From assembly GCA_035606335.1 (NCBI GenBank), contig DATNFP010000012.1:1-62161 (forward strand): a stretch of DNA of 62,161 nt, written 5' to 3'. Made by a program: the position numbers and the translations under genes. This stretch comes from DATNFP01 sp035606335 (GTDB lineage Bacteria > Bacteroidota > Bacteroidia > Chitinophagales > Chitinophagaceae). Positions within the stretch are counted from its first letter, which is position 1. Each line of letters opens with the position of its first letter. Under the pieces are notes generated by a model. That model ran no database searches and was not told where the DNA came from. It saw only the letters and a program-made list of their open reading frames with translations. Shown in pieces: positions 8,440 through 18,555 of this stretch.

Positions 8440-11400
8440 TTAAATATGCTCATTATAAATGTCATCCAGTTTTGGATCGCCTGCGACTACCACATCCGTA
8501 TTGCGAATCTTAGCCAGATAATTCACATTAGGCAGTGTATGCAGATGTTCCAGCGTATAGAATATACGTTCTCTTTGCTGTTGCTTACGCAACTTGTAAA
8601 TAGCACTATTTGTGTCGTTCACATCACCGAATAAGATCGCATCTGTAGGGCATGCCTGCTGGCAAGCGGTACGAGCTTCACCATCTTTCATTGGGCGGCC
8701 TAATTTTTTAGCAGCCAGTTTAGCATCCTGAAGACGTTGAACGCAGAAAGTACATTTTTCCATTACACCACGGCTACGTACTGTAACATCAGGATTCAAT
8801 ACCATTCTTGTCAAGTCATCATTCAGATCATCACGACGGTAATCTTCATACTGATTATCTTCAAAGCAGTCTGCACCATTCCAATCCATCCAGTTAAAGC
8901 GACGTACTTTATAAGGACAGTTGTTAGCACAATATTTGGTACCAATGCAACGGTTGTAAGCCATCTGGTTCAGACCTTCATCACTATGGTTGGTAGCTGA
9001 TACCGGACAAACGTTTTCGCAAGGGGCATTATCACAATGCTGACAAAGCATTGGCTGGAACACTGTCTGTATGCTATCCGGATCTTCCGGCATACCGCTG
9101 AAATAGCGGTCAATACGCATCCAGTGCATTTCGTGGTTTTTTATCACGTGATCTTTACCTACAACAGAAACGTTATTTTCTGCCTGGCAGCCTATCACAC
9201 ATGCTCCGCAACCAATACAGCTATTTAAGTCAACCGACATTCCCCAGTGAATACCCGGAGAAACATAGTTAGGATATAAGGTACCATTTTGGCGATAACC
9301 TTCATCCATATTTGAATTTATATCAGCAGCGCCTGCAGCAGTTAAACCTGAAGTAGCCTCAACATTCTTCTTTTCTGTAAGAACTTTACCTGTTGCTTCC
9401 GCTTCATGTCTTGCCTTTACATCCTCACCTTCTATCGCCCAAGGCACTTCAGCAAACTCACCTACTTCTGCCTGACGTTCTTTTAGCAATACTTTAGGAT
9501 CATCGCTAAATTCTTCGAGCGTAAATTCATGTATTACAGGACGAGCTTCATAGCTATGATGCTGCTGGGTGCACGCTATATCGTAGAAGTTGTCTGTTTT
9601 TTCGATTGTGGCATTGTTTGAATAATCAAAGGTCTGCCCATTGTATGCAACGTAAGAATATGCATTCTTACCAGTATTAGCGGCTGCACGTCCTACTTTA
9701 GGATCGCGACCATAGCCTACAGCGACTGCGATAACATCGTTATGAACACCAGGTATAACAACTATTGGCAATTCAAGATCATCGTGGCCATCTACCTTTA
9801 TCCTTGCTACACGTTTTTTATAATCAACCTCATTGTGATCTGTATAATCTGCATCAAGTAATCCAGCACGATAAGGGGAAACAACTACATAGTTATCCCA
9901 GGTAACTTTGGTAATTGGATCAGGCATTTCCTGAAGCCATGGGTTATTGCTCCATGAACCGCCGTAACCGATAGATATTTTCTGATATAGAGCAAGCTCT
10001 ATTCCGCTTCCCGGTTTTTTAGCCTGTATTTTAGCAACTGCATCTGCTACATTTCCTGTAAATGATGCGCCCCCATTTGCCATTTCACCAGCCGGTTCGA
10101 GTATACCATTTTGCAGTGTCTGGTCGAAATTTTCCTGAGAACCCAACTTGGTTTCCCAATATTGCTTCCAGTAATCTCCGTAAGTAGTTGTAGCCCCGGT
10201 CCATGCCAACAAGCTATCTGCAAAAGCACGTGTTTTAAACAACGGTGCAATACCCGGTTGCATCAAGCTAAAATAATTAGGCTTAGGCTCAGCATCACCC
10301 CAGCTTTCGAGATAATGATGATCAGGAACTATGAATTTACATTTTTGAGCAGTTTCATCCATACGATCAGTAAAGGAAACAGTAACAGGAACTTTAGAAA
10401 GGCCCGCTACAAATTTCTTGCTATCGTAATAATCATAAACAGGATTCAGACCGTGAATCATTAATGCACCAACCTGGCCATTGTTCATTGCATCTACTAA
10501 AGCATACATATCAGAATCGATACCTTGCTTGTAGTTGCTGGTTACAGCCCAATTGACCGTAGTGCCATTCGCACCGATCTTATCATTTATTGCGTTTATA
10601 ACTGTCTGAACGCTTACATCATTGCTACCGCATACTACAAGACCGTTTCCTTTCTTAAGATCTGCTGCTGCCTGTGTAATAAGCGCATTTAATTTTTTGC
10701 TTGTAAATGAAGGCTGAGCGCCATTTACTATTGCATTATAAAGAGCCACAGCTACAGTACCCATTTCAGAGGGCTTACATGTAGCGCGCTCATCTGCATT
10801 TGCACCGGAAATTGAAAGAGTAGGCTCTACCTGATAATGCTTGGAGAGATGTAAATTTTCTGCGCTCATCTTACGTCCTTTTGAATAGCCTTTAGCAAAT
10901 TCAATAGGAGATAACCATGTACCGAGAAAATCAGCACCTATGCTTACAATTGTTTGTGCTTTATCAAAATGATATGTTGGTAAAGTACGCTTGCCGTAGC
11001 TTGCTTCGTTTGCCAACAGCATCCCTGAATAAGAAATGTTGTCGTAAACTATGTGCTTCGCATTAGGATATTTGGCAAGGAACTGATTGATAACGTCTTT
11101 AACTGTAGGGCTTAATATAGTACCGGTAAGCAGGTAGGCAGTTTTATTACTTGCGCCCAAGGCCTCCTTAACACTACGGTCAATCGCTTCATAAGTTGCT
11201 TCCTGACCTTCTGCATAAGGCTGGCGCAAACGTGCTTTATCATACAGATTTAATACAGAAGCCTGTACACGTGCAGAAGTGCCTCCTTTAGTAATGGAAG
11301 AAAGCTCATTACCTTCTATTTTGATTGGACGGCCATCTCGCGTTTTTATGACAACGGCACAATAATCACCGCCATCAACAAATGTAGATGCGTAGTAATT

Positions 11401-11664
11401 GGGAACACCCGGAACAATATCTTCAGGTTTAATTGCATAAGGGATAGCCTTACGAACAGGCATTTCACAACTTGATACAATTGTAGCTGCCAATGTGCTG
11501 AAACCTAAAAACTTCAAAAAGTCACGGCGAGGAGTGGTAGCACTAAACATTTTTTCGCTGAGGTCGAAGGGCAATTCTTCCTTGAACTCATTCTCCACTG
11601 TTTCCTGATGTGCAGCACTATTGTGCAACTCATCCAGCCCCTTCCAATATTGTTTTTGACTCAT
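8440..11664 (-). CDS. actB: Alternative complex III subunit ActB (molybdopterin-like plus four-cluster iron-sulfur protein)
   Basis: A 1074-aa fused subunit. Residues 1-42 precede a Tat-type twin-arginine segment (TTPRRDFLKFLGFS, Arg46-Arg47) and a hydrophobic run ending SSCEMP, so the protein is probably exported by Tat. The large N-terminal domain resembles molybdopterin oxidoreductases that have lost the cofactor. The C-terminal domain has four Cys clusters: CIGCGACVIGC, CQHCDNAPCENVC, CIGTKYCANNC and CTFC with CQQACP. This arrangement passes electrons from quinol at ActC to the haems of ActA. Length and layout are those of the family. Confidence 0.96.
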   Translation of the reverse strand: MSQKQYWKGLDELHNSAAHQETVENEFKEELPFDLSEKMFSATTPRRDFLKFLGFSTLAATIVSSCEMPVRKAIPYAIKPEDIVPGVPNYYASTFVDGGDYCAVVIKTRDGRPIKIEGNELSSITKGGTSARVQASVLNLYDKARLRQPYAEGQEATYEAIDRSVKEALGASNKTAYLLTGTILSPTVKDVINQFLAKYPNAKHIVYDNISYSGMLLANEASYGKRTLPTYHFDKAQTIVSIGADFLGTWLSPIEFAKGYSKGRKMSAENLHLSKHYQVEPTLSISGANADERATCKPSEMGTVAVALYNAIVNGAQPSFTSKKLNALITQAAADLKKGNGLVVCGSNDVSVQTVINAINDKIGANGTTVNWAVTSNYKQGIDSDMYALVDAMNNGQVGALMIHGLNPVYDYYDSKKFVAGLSKVPVTVSFTDRMDETAQKCKFIVPDHHYLESWGDAEPKPNYFSLMQPGIAPLFKTRAFADSLLAWTGATTTYGDYWKQYWETKLGSQENFDQTLQNGILEPAGEMANGGASFTGNVADAVAKIQAKKPGSGIELALYQKISIGYGGSWSNNPWLQEMPDPITKVTWDNYVVVSPYRAGLLDADYTDHNEVDYKKRVARIKVDGHDDLELPIVVIPGVHNDVIAVAVGYGRDPKVGRAAANTGKNAYSYVAYNGQTFDYSNNATIEKTDNFYDIACTQQHHSYEARPVIHEFTLEEFSDDPKVLLKERQAEVGEFAEVPWAIEGEDVKARHEAEATGKVLTEKKNVEATSGLTAAGAADINSNMDEGYRQNGTLYPNYVSPGIHWGMSVDLNSCIGCGACVIGCQAENNVSVVGKDHVIKNHEMHWMRIDRYFSGMPEDPDSIQTVFQPMLCQHCDNAPCENVCPVSATNHSDEGLNQMAYNRCIGTKYCANNCPYKVRRFNWMDWNGADCFEDNQYEDYRRDDLNDDLTRMVLNPDVTVRSRGVMEKCTFCVQRLQDAKLAAKKLGRPMKDGEARTACQQACPTDAILFGDVNDTNSAIYKLRKQQQRERIFYTLEHLHTLPNVNYLAKIRNTDVVVAGDPKLDDIYNEHI

Positions 11665-11788
11665 ACTTTCGATCCGGTATATTGTTTCCGAATAAATTTT
11701 ATATAATTTCCAAATGACTCAACTCAACAAAAATATTTCCTAACTAAAAAATCTGCAGGCCTTTCTATCGTAAATCCATCCATAAGAA

Positions 11789-13054
11789 TTAATAGTGACA
11801 TTTCTGACATTCTGTACCGCCAATATCTTCAACGGTTACACCTGTGCGTTTGCCTTCTTTTAGTTCTTTATGGTATTGTTTATAAATGGTATAATAATCA
11901 TTGTTAGCAAACTGTACCTGGGTTTGACGATGACAGTTGACACACCAGCCCATAGACAATGGAGCAAACTGGTAAACTTCGTCCATATCCTCGATAGGAC
12001 CATGACAACGCTGGCATTGAACCTGACCGACCTTTACGTGCTGAGAGTGATTAAAATAAACAAAATCAGGAAGATTATGAATTTTTATCCATTGTATTGG
12101 CCTGGCTAATATATTGCCTTGCGCATCGCGCTTGTAGTCTTTTTTTACAGGATCCCAACCTGCATATTCATATAGCTTGTGAATTTCTTTTGTTCCATCT
12201 ATCTGCTGGCCTTCTGCAGTTACCAATGGGTGATCTCCGGCACCAGTATATTCATTGATCTGTTTATGACAGTTCATACAGATATTAGGAGACGGGATCA
12301 TTGCCTGCCTGCTCTTTTCAGCGCCCGCGTGGCAATACAAACAGTTTACCTGGTTGATACCAACGTGAACCTTATGAGAGAAGAATATTGGCTGACGTGG
12401 CTCGTAGTTTTGCTGACGCCCCATGTTGATAGCACCATTTACGATCCAGTAACCGCAAAGTATGAATACCAATACTCCGGCAATCGCAATAACAATCTTG
12501 TTACGATACAGAGGAACTTCTTTTTCGTTGGGGATCCCTTCTTTTTCATTAGCTGCACGACGGAGAGAAGTATTAGCACGCCATAATATAACAGCCAAAA
12601 CAAGAAGCACTAATGTAATTACTACATAAAGCCAGCTATTAGCTTCACCACCACCATTTGAAGTGCCCCCAGAGGGACCAGCGACAGGACCTGTTGTAGG
12701 TTGCGTATATGTATCTACATACTTAAGGATGGCATCGATATCATCTTTTGACAGCTGAGGAAATGCTGTCATCTGAGTTTTGTTGAACTTATTGTATACA
12801 TCATTTGCGTATTTATCGCCACTTGCGATAACTGCTGATGAATTGTGTACCCAGCCATAAACCCAATCGTGAGAGGGGAATGTTTTATCTATATTCTGCA
12901 ATGCAGGGCCTGTGGCATCCTTTAAAGGATTGTGACAAGAGGCACAGTTGGCCTGGAAAAGTGCTTTTCCATCTGGGGCTGCAACTGCTGAAAAATTGCT
13001 AAAAAACAGGGCAATGACTAAAACAAATGCACTTCTGGCAATTTTTCGGAACAT
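11789..13054 (-). CDS. actA: Alternative complex III subunit ActA, fused six-haem cytochrome c
   Basis: First gene of the respiratory operon. The start at 13054 gives MFRKIARSAFVLVIALFF, a clean signal peptide ending near SAVAAP; the in-frame extension up to 13300 lacks signal-like character and is rejected. The 421-aa protein has CXXCH motifs at residues 37-41, 238-242, 259-263, 347-351, 371-375 and 416-420. The first belongs to a separate class I cytochrome c domain (residues about 27-115). A Gly/Pro/Thr linker and membrane helices at about 141-159 and 187-206 follow, then the five-haem ActA domain. The fused first domain gives one haem more than the five-haem ActA I know from characterised complexes. 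No Shine-Dalgarno is evident. Confidence 0.93.
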   Translation of the reverse strand: MFRKIARSAFVLVIALFFSNFSAVAAPDGKALFQANCASCHNPLKDATGPALQNIDKTFPSHDWVYGWVHNSSAVIASGDKYANDVYNKFNKTQMTAFPQLSKDDIDAILKYVDTYTQPTTGPVAGPSGGTSNGGGEANSWLYVVITLVLLVLAVILWRANTSLRRAANEKEGIPNEKEVPLYRNKIVIAIAGVLVFILCGYWIVNGAINMGRQQNYEPRQPIFFSHKVHVGINQVNCLYCHAGAEKSRQAMIPSPNICMNCHKQINEYTGAGDHPLVTAEGQQIDGTKEIHKLYEYAGWDPVKKDYKRDAQGNILARPIQWIKIHNLPDFVYFNHSQHVKVGQVQCQRCHGPIEDMDEVYQFAPLSMGWCVNCHRQTQVQFANNDYYTIYKQYHKELKEGKRTGVTVEDIGGTECQKCHY

Positions 13055-13120
13055 CAGTTGAAATGATTCTGACACAGTAAAAATTTTGAAAATTAACGTT
13101 CCTTTTCGATAAAGCGAGTG

Positions 13121-13128
13121 CAAAACTA
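13121..13128 (-). promoter_or_regulatory. Candidate -7 element for the act-cox operon
   Basis: On the minus strand TAGTTTTG matches the Bacteroidota -7 consensus TAnnTTTG and is followed by CAC. It lies 67 bases upstream of the chosen actA start. A matching -33 TTG is not clear, so this is a plausible but unproven promoter. Confidence 0.4.
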
Positions 13129-13333
13129 CAACACAAACGTGAAAATTAATACACATTTTGTAAAAAATGTTTTTCAATACTGGCGCAGCTTTCAGGCGAT
13201 TTTTCATTATTAAATAAATTCCTAATGTCATTCTATTGTCACAAAAACGATCGATTTTCAGGGTTCTAAAGGGCCATCTATAAGATGGTGCTATTAACAA
13301 AATTTCAAGGGCTTTTTTCTCCTAATTCCGCAC

Positions 13334-14122
13334 CTATATACTGCCTGTTCTACCCCCATCTACAGGTATGCTGGTTCCATTTACATATCCGGCTGCCGGT
13401 GTGCATAAGAACGCTACCATTGCTGCTATTTCCTCCGGTTTGCCAAAGCGCTTGGCCGGGACTTCTTCGGTCATTTCCTTTTCTATAGCTTCTTTACTCT
13501 TCCCTGTTTTTGCTGCCTTACTATTAATTATAGTCTCCAATCTGCCGGTAGTGGTAGAACCCGGCAACACATTGTTTACAGTTATACCAAACTGTCCAAG
13601 CTCGTTTGCCATTGTTTTAGCCCATGACGCAACTGCGCCACGTATGGTATTGGAAACGCCCAAACCATGTAAGGGAATTTTTACAGAAGTGGAAATAATA
13701 TTGACAATTCGCCCATAGCCTGCGTTTTTCATGCCGGGGCTTACCGTTTGCACCAATAAATGGTTGCAAATGAGGTGTTGCTGAAACGCATTCAGAAATT
13801 CTTCGGGCCTGGCATCGGTAATAGGGCCCCCTGCTGGGCCGCCACTGTTATTTATTAATATATCTATGGATTGTTGTTTTACAAAAGCCGCTACCACATC
13901 CTGCACCTGCTGTGGTTGCTGAAAATCTGCAACGAGATAGGTATGCCGCTGACCATTAGCAGTTTCAAGCGTCTTTAATGCTTCCTTTAGCTTTTCTTCG
14001 TTGCGTGAAATGAGCACGCACCTGGCGCCAAGTGAAGCAAGCGCCTGCGCAGATGCAAGCCCTATACCTTGTGTACTACCGGCCACTAATGCGGTTTTTC
14101 CTGAAAGGCTCAATGAAAGCAT
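13334..14122 (-). CDS. SDR-family protein with atypical active site
   Basis: A 262-aa short-chain dehydrogenase/reductase-fold protein, starting at 14122 (MLSLSLSGKTALV). The upstream in-frame extension to 14209 is unlikely because the Rossmann domain starts directly here. The nucleotide-binding loop is AGSTQGIG (residues 15-22) and NNSGG is at about 91-95. The usual catalytic Ser is kept (Ser144 in NIISTS), but the YxxxK pair is replaced by SNTIR (Ser157, Arg161). This resembles a known 3-oxoacyl-ACP-reductase-like subfamily lacking the normal catalytic tetrad. Substrate and even catalytic activity are unknown. It ends VDGGRTGSI, typical of the fold. Confidence 0.85.
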   Translation of the reverse strand: MLSLSLSGKTALVAGSTQGIGLASAQALASLGARCVLISRNEEKLKEALKTLETANGQRHTYLVADFQQPQQVQDVVAAFVKQQSIDILINNSGGPAGGPITDARPEEFLNAFQQHLICNHLLVQTVSPGMKNAGYGRIVNIISTSVKIPLHGLGVSNTIRGAVASWAKTMANELGQFGITVNNVLPGSTTTGRLETIINSKAAKTGKSKEAIEKEMTEEVPAKRFGKPEEIAAMVAFLCTPAAGYVNGTSIPVDGGRTGSI

Positions 14123-14227
14123 AAAATAAATTTCGAAGGCGAAATTACTCCTGACGCGGAAAAAAGCAATTAACTTATTTCTATACTGTGCTTCGGGTAT
14201 ATAAATCAACTAATTACAAAACCCCAT

Positions 14228-16930
14228 TTACTTCCTGAAATTCCGGATGTTATATGTGAATGTAAGCATCAGGTAGCGCTGCAACGTGGTAGTTTGCATA
14301 TCCTGTATATAGGTTTGATAAATAAGATGTTGAATATTATTATTCTCCTTTAGTAAATCATAAACTGTGAGACGTAAATCGCCCTGCCTCTTCCTGAAAA
14401 ACTTTTTACCGACACTCATGTTCCATACGGCGTAATCCTGATTAAAGCCCTGGGATAATCCGGAATTATGTTCGTAAGAAACATCAGTCTGATATACAAA
14501 TCCTTTCCAGAATATCAGATTCAAAGTCAGGTGATTTGCCTGGTTTATATATAGTGTGTTAATGTTTGCGTTTAAAGAGTTAATGTCTGAATTAAGAGAA
14601 GTGCTGGAAGAAATCATAAAGTCAACATTCTCACTGATATTACTATTAAGGTTAATGCCAATACTTCCTGCCTTGGTATTACCATAATTCACCTGGCTAT
14701 TAATAATAGCAGGCATACGCGACCAATTGACGTTTGCATTAAAGTTCAGGTTACTTTTTATAAACTTTAATGGCATACCATAACTTGAATAAGCACTCAG
14801 GCTCCAGTACCCGTTTATGTTTACCGGCATAGTAAGCTGCGAGCCTTTGGGTAGAATAATATTTTGCTGTAGCAGCGTATCCTTATCTGCGATGATCGAA
14901 TTATTAGTAATATAATTCTGTGTGAGATTTCCTGAGATTGATATAAAAAAATTAGTAGATCGAGTAGTATTTGTTGCATTGTAATGCACATCAAAATGAT
15001 GCTGATAAGGTTGTTTCAGATCGGGGTTTCCTGTGTATAGCTGTAACTGGTTACTATTATTGATCACGTTTTGTAATTGGGTTACAGAAGGTGCATAAGT
15101 AGAAGTATTATAAGAGAACCGGAGATTTTTTGTTTTTGAAATCTTGTATTGGAAATAGGCAATAGGCAAAAAGCTACTGAATGTACGGCTCAATTGAAAG
15201 TTATCAGGCAATTGTTGATTATCTGATAGCTCAGTCAGTTGATAATAGGTGCCTATTGAAAATTCATATTTCTCGTGCCTAAGCATATAGCTGCCCCCAC
15301 CTTTATGAGCAATGTTCCTGCTGGAAAATGTGTTGGATAATGATGTATCGGGAATGGTGTATGATTCTGTAGCATTGGAATAATTGTAAACATTTCTATC
15401 AGATAAGGCGGGGATATAATTTATGTCATACTGCAATTGAAACAACCCATTCTTTCCTGATGGTTCGGTATAGTTGGCATTAGCTGATAATGCCCATGTA
15501 TTTTGTTTACTAATTGTTTGTTGATCCTGGTTGTTATTCAATGTTGGGTCGTTAAAAAATAGATTTTGAGCATTAAGGTGACTATTGTCGTCATTGTGAC
15601 TATTATTTGCATTTGCATTGATAGAAAAAGTCCTGCCTGCTTTTTTGAATTTATGCCTGAATAAAAGATTATTGGAAAAATTATAACCTAACAGGCTGGA
15701 AGAACTATTATTGATTGTCTGGTTGAGCATTGTGTCAGCCTGCTTTGTATTACCAGATAAGGATGATGGACTATATGCCTTTTGCAAAGAAAGGTTTGGT
15801 TGTATCAAAAGTGAATTGGAGGAATCTATATTGTAGTTCAAGCGCAGATAAAAATTATGGCTGTAACTTCTATTATCTGAATTACTGGTTTCATTATATA
15901 CCTGTCCCGAATCTGCCGCAAGGATATATTGCCTGCGGGTAATTCTATCTAATTGATTATCGCTTTCATTATAGGTATAGCTGCCACTGACATCTATTTT
16001 TTTTCCCCACTTATCGTTATAGTTAATTCCGGCAGCCTTTGTTGTTGCTATTCCCCCACCCCCGCCCGGCAATCCGGTGATATTCTGATCACCGATATTC
16101 TGGGTATTGATATCATTGGTTTGCGCAGTTATGGATATACGTCTGTCATCGTCAAAGTCATTGATGTTGCCACCTGCCAGGTAGGTATTGTCACTACCAT
16201 AGCCTGTGAAAGCCTTGCCAAACTCGCCATTACGTTTATCAGGCTTGGTAATGATGTTAATCGTTTTTGTTGTGGTTCCTTCGCTGAAACCAGTAAATTT
16301 TTCCTGGTCGCTTTTTTCATTGTATACCTGCACCTTATCTATTACCTCGGCAGGAAGATTCTTTAATGAGGCATAGGGATCTGTACCGAAAAAAGGCTTG
16401 CCATCTATTAATACCTTTGTTACGCTCTCGCCCTGCGCTTTTACATCCTTGCCATTTACATCCATTCCAGGCATTTTTCTTACCAGGTCTGACGCATCGG
16501 CATCAGGATGAGTTTTGTAAGCGCCTGCATTAAATTCTGTAGTGTCTCCTTTTTGGGCTACTGCCAGTATTTTGTCTACTATTTTTACCTCATTTAAAGT
16601 AGCATTTGCTTCAAGGTTTATTTTTCCCAGATCTACGTTTGCATCTATAACATTTACAGATCTTCTGTAGCTTTCATAACCTATATAGCTGACAATGATA
16701 TTATACTTGCCAGGTTTAACCGGCCCTAATGAAAAATGCCCAGCGGTATCTGTGACGGTACCATTTTTGGAAGAGTCGACTGAATGAGCGATTACTACAC
16801 TTGCGCCGGGCAGCGTAACACTATTTTTTACATCAATTATTTGTCCCCTTATCTTATATCCCTGACACCAGGCTGTATTACAATATACACCTGCAGTCAA
16901 TAAAAAAATAAGGGCATAATAGAAACGCAT
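14228..16930 (-). CDS. Outer-membrane beta-barrel protein with carboxypeptidase-regulatory-like domain
   Basis: A 900-aa envelope protein. A signal peptide covers residues 1-23. A carboxypeptidase-regulatory-like beta-sandwich follows at about 25-110 (GQIIDVKNSVTLPGASVVI; GPVKPGKYNIIVSYIGYE). A TonB-receptor-like plug region spans about 120-235 (DADASDLVRKMPGMDVNGKDV; VLIDGKPFFG), and then a long Asn/Ser-rich barrel. It fits the outer-membrane beta-barrel family related to TonB-dependent receptors. The ligand is unknown and no SusD partner is adjacent. It ends NIRNFRK without a T9SS sorting domain. It could be an uptake receptor or a structural barrel. Confidence 0.82.
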   Translation of the reverse strand: MRFYYALIFLLTAGVYCNTAWCQGYKIRGQIIDVKNSVTLPGASVVIAHSVDSSKNGTVTDTAGHFSLGPVKPGKYNIIVSYIGYESYRRSVNVIDANVDLGKINLEANATLNEVKIVDKILAVAQKGDTTEFNAGAYKTHPDADASDLVRKMPGMDVNGKDVKAQGESVTKVLIDGKPFFGTDPYASLKNLPAEVIDKVQVYNEKSDQEKFTGFSEGTTTKTINIITKPDKRNGEFGKAFTGYGSDNTYLAGGNINDFDDDRRISITAQTNDINTQNIGDQNITGLPGGGGGIATTKAAGINYNDKWGKKIDVSGSYTYNESDNQLDRITRRQYILAADSGQVYNETSNSDNRSYSHNFYLRLNYNIDSSNSLLIQPNLSLQKAYSPSSLSGNTKQADTMLNQTINNSSSSLLGYNFSNNLLFRHKFKKAGRTFSINANANNSHNDDNSHLNAQNLFFNDPTLNNNQDQQTISKQNTWALSANANYTEPSGKNGLFQLQYDINYIPALSDRNVYNYSNATESYTIPDTSLSNTFSSRNIAHKGGGSYMLRHEKYEFSIGTYYQLTELSDNQQLPDNFQLSRTFSSFLPIAYFQYKISKTKNLRFSYNTSTYAPSVTQLQNVINNSNQLQLYTGNPDLKQPYQHHFDVHYNATNTTRSTNFFISISGNLTQNYITNNSIIADKDTLLQQNIILPKGSQLTMPVNINGYWSLSAYSSYGMPLKFIKSNLNFNANVNWSRMPAIINSQVNYGNTKAGSIGINLNSNISENVDFMISSSTSLNSDINSLNANINTLYINQANHLTLNLIFWKGFVYQTDVSYEHNSGLSQGFNQDYAVWNMSVGKKFFRKRQGDLRLTVYDLLKENNNIQHLIYQTYIQDMQTTTLQRYLMLTFTYNIRNFRK

Positions 16931-16994
16931 GCTTTATATGTAGAAAGGTTTTAAAGGTAGGGATTTGCCGTTAAAATATGCGTTTCACAAACCG

Positions 16995-18416
16995 CTATTG
17001 CAACAATTTTTGTATCTTCTCAATTAAGGCATCTGTTTGGTTTGGCATTGGGATATCTGAAGCCATGTGTCCTTTTTTGTCGATTAAAAGATAAGTTGGC
17101 ACTGATTTAATGTTATATAGGGAAGCCACAGGCCCATTCCAACCACCTTTATCTCTTGCATTTATTCCGGAAACCCTGTATTTACTAATAGCGCCTTTCC
17201 AGGCTGCTTCATCATTATCAATTGAAATGTTCAGGAAGACTACATTGTCGTCATTTTTAAAATGATCTTCTACTCTGTGTATGTATGGTATCTGGCCTAT
17301 GCACGGAGTACACCAGCTTGCCCAAAAATCCAAAAAAACCACTTTCCCTTTCAGATCCGACAGACGTACTTCTTTCCCGTTTATATCTGTAATTTTAAAA
17401 TCAGTACTACCGGATTGCATCTTCTTCTTTAACACAACTTGCTCTTCTATTGTAGCCTTATATTCACTTTTAGGGAAATGCTTCTTATATTCTGCAAAAA
17501 GCTTTAACTCTCTTTGGTATGAATAGTTCTTGCTAAAGACGCATAGGACCCTTGCAATAAAATATTCAGCAGTTTTAGGAGGCATGTTTTTATAGGAGAG
17601 CTTTATCATACTGTCATCCATCCTGTATGGATTTGTTGAATCATTTTCGATACCATGTGCCATTAATGTAAAAGCATAATAGTTATCAACATAATCTCTA
17701 TATTGAGGTAGAAGTAATAAATTATCACTAAACGCTTGGGGTACATGAGCGACAACGTTAAAAGATTCTTTATCGTAATCCTTCAGAGGAACAAATGACT
17801 TTTGCTTTTTTCTCATTTCGTGTAGAGGAGCATAAATAAGCATTCTCTTATACCCATCATATGTAAATAGATTTTCCCAGTATTTATTAAATGATGAAGG
17901 AAGATTCCTTTTATTGTCATCTAAGAAATCAATTTCTTTTTGTTCCTGCTCTGCTACGCCTTTTTCAAAATCATCAGGGTTGTTTACATACAGCGGTCGA
18001 ATTTTAGCGCCGTAGTCTCCCAATGCCCCCATTTCAAGAACATGCTTTGCCGTAAAATTGGCAATGTCCTTTCCTTTACCTTCATAATGCAGCGTTTTGT
18101 CAAAATCACTTGCATCTACTGTCATATTCAAATCATAACCGGGTTCAACAAACAAATCTGTTGTCTGGTTACCATGGTCAATCTCCAACTCTGTTATTTT
18201 ATCTTTCACAGGGAATTCAAGGGAAAAGCTGCCATCGCTTTTTAGTTTGGCGCCATATATCTGTAGTTTGTAATTAATTTTGTCAATATTGAATGATACA
18301 ATAACGCTATCTGCAATAGGGTGTTCTATTTTGCCATGCAGTTTTACTAATTGACTGCTCCAGGTAGGAAAATAGCAGAAGCATAGGGTCGCGATGGATA
18401 AAAATTTTAGTTTCAT
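16995..18416 (-). CDS. TlpA-like thiol-disulfide oxidoreductase with N-terminal DUF4369-like domain
   Basis: A 473-aa secreted or envelope protein. A signal peptide is at residues 1-21, an N-terminal beta domain (about 22-110, KLHGKIEHPIADSVIVSF) and a helical middle. The C-terminal thioredoxin fold starts near residue 338 (FKITDINGKEVRLSDLKGK) with active-site WCTPC (Cys369, Cys372). Such Bacteroidota proteins act as periplasmic disulfide reductases, often for cytochrome or cell-surface maturation; the partner here is unknown. It sits downstream of the decayed gene remnant at 18457-18555, so it may once have shared a transcript with the beta-propeller genes. Confidence 0.87.
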   Translation of the reverse strand: MKLKFLSIATLCFCYFPTWSSQLVKLHGKIEHPIADSVIVSFNIDKINYKLQIYGAKLKSDGSFSLEFPVKDKITELEIDHGNQTTDLFVEPGYDLNMTVDASDFDKTLHYEGKGKDIANFTAKHVLEMGALGDYGAKIRPLYVNNPDDFEKGVAEQEQKEIDFLDDNKRNLPSSFNKYWENLFTYDGYKRMLIYAPLHEMRKKQKSFVPLKDYDKESFNVVAHVPQAFSDNLLLLPQYRDYVDNYYAFTLMAHGIENDSTNPYRMDDSMIKLSYKNMPPKTAEYFIARVLCVFSKNYSYQRELKLFAEYKKHFPKSEYKATIEEQVVLKKKMQSGSTDFKITDINGKEVRLSDLKGKVVFLDFWASWCTPCIGQIPYIHRVEDHFKNDDNVVFLNISIDNDEAAWKGAISKYRVSGINARDKGGWNGPVASLYNIKSVPTYLLIDKKGHMASDIPMPNQTDALIEKIQKLLQ

Positions 18417-18456
18417 TTTATTTTTAAAAAAGCAGTTATGTTATAGTATACCATAT

Positions 18457-18555
18457 TTACAGCCTATTTGCTGCAATAGCTGGTAAAGTGTTTGAGGTAA
18501 AAATTAAGACGAGATTTAAAAAGTATCTTTTAGAAAATTGAAAAGAATCCTGCAT
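18457..18555 (-). pseudogene. Truncated duplicate of the propeller-protein N-terminus
   Basis: A 32-codon frame begins MQDSFQFSKRYFLNLVLIF. It resembles the start of the gene at 20060 (MQYHLQFFKKYFLKTILF), and the bases just upstream of both starts are also shared (see the repeats at 18551 and 20056). It stops after a few residues of signal-peptide-like sequence. I read it as what is left of a duplicated paralogue, not as a functional peptide gene, though a short secreted peptide cannot be ruled out. Confidence 0.5.

Noticed and set aside
13055..13300. N-terminal extension of ActA by 82 residues
   Set aside because: The internal Met at 13054 gives a proper signal peptide; the extension contains a candidate promoter and no homology.
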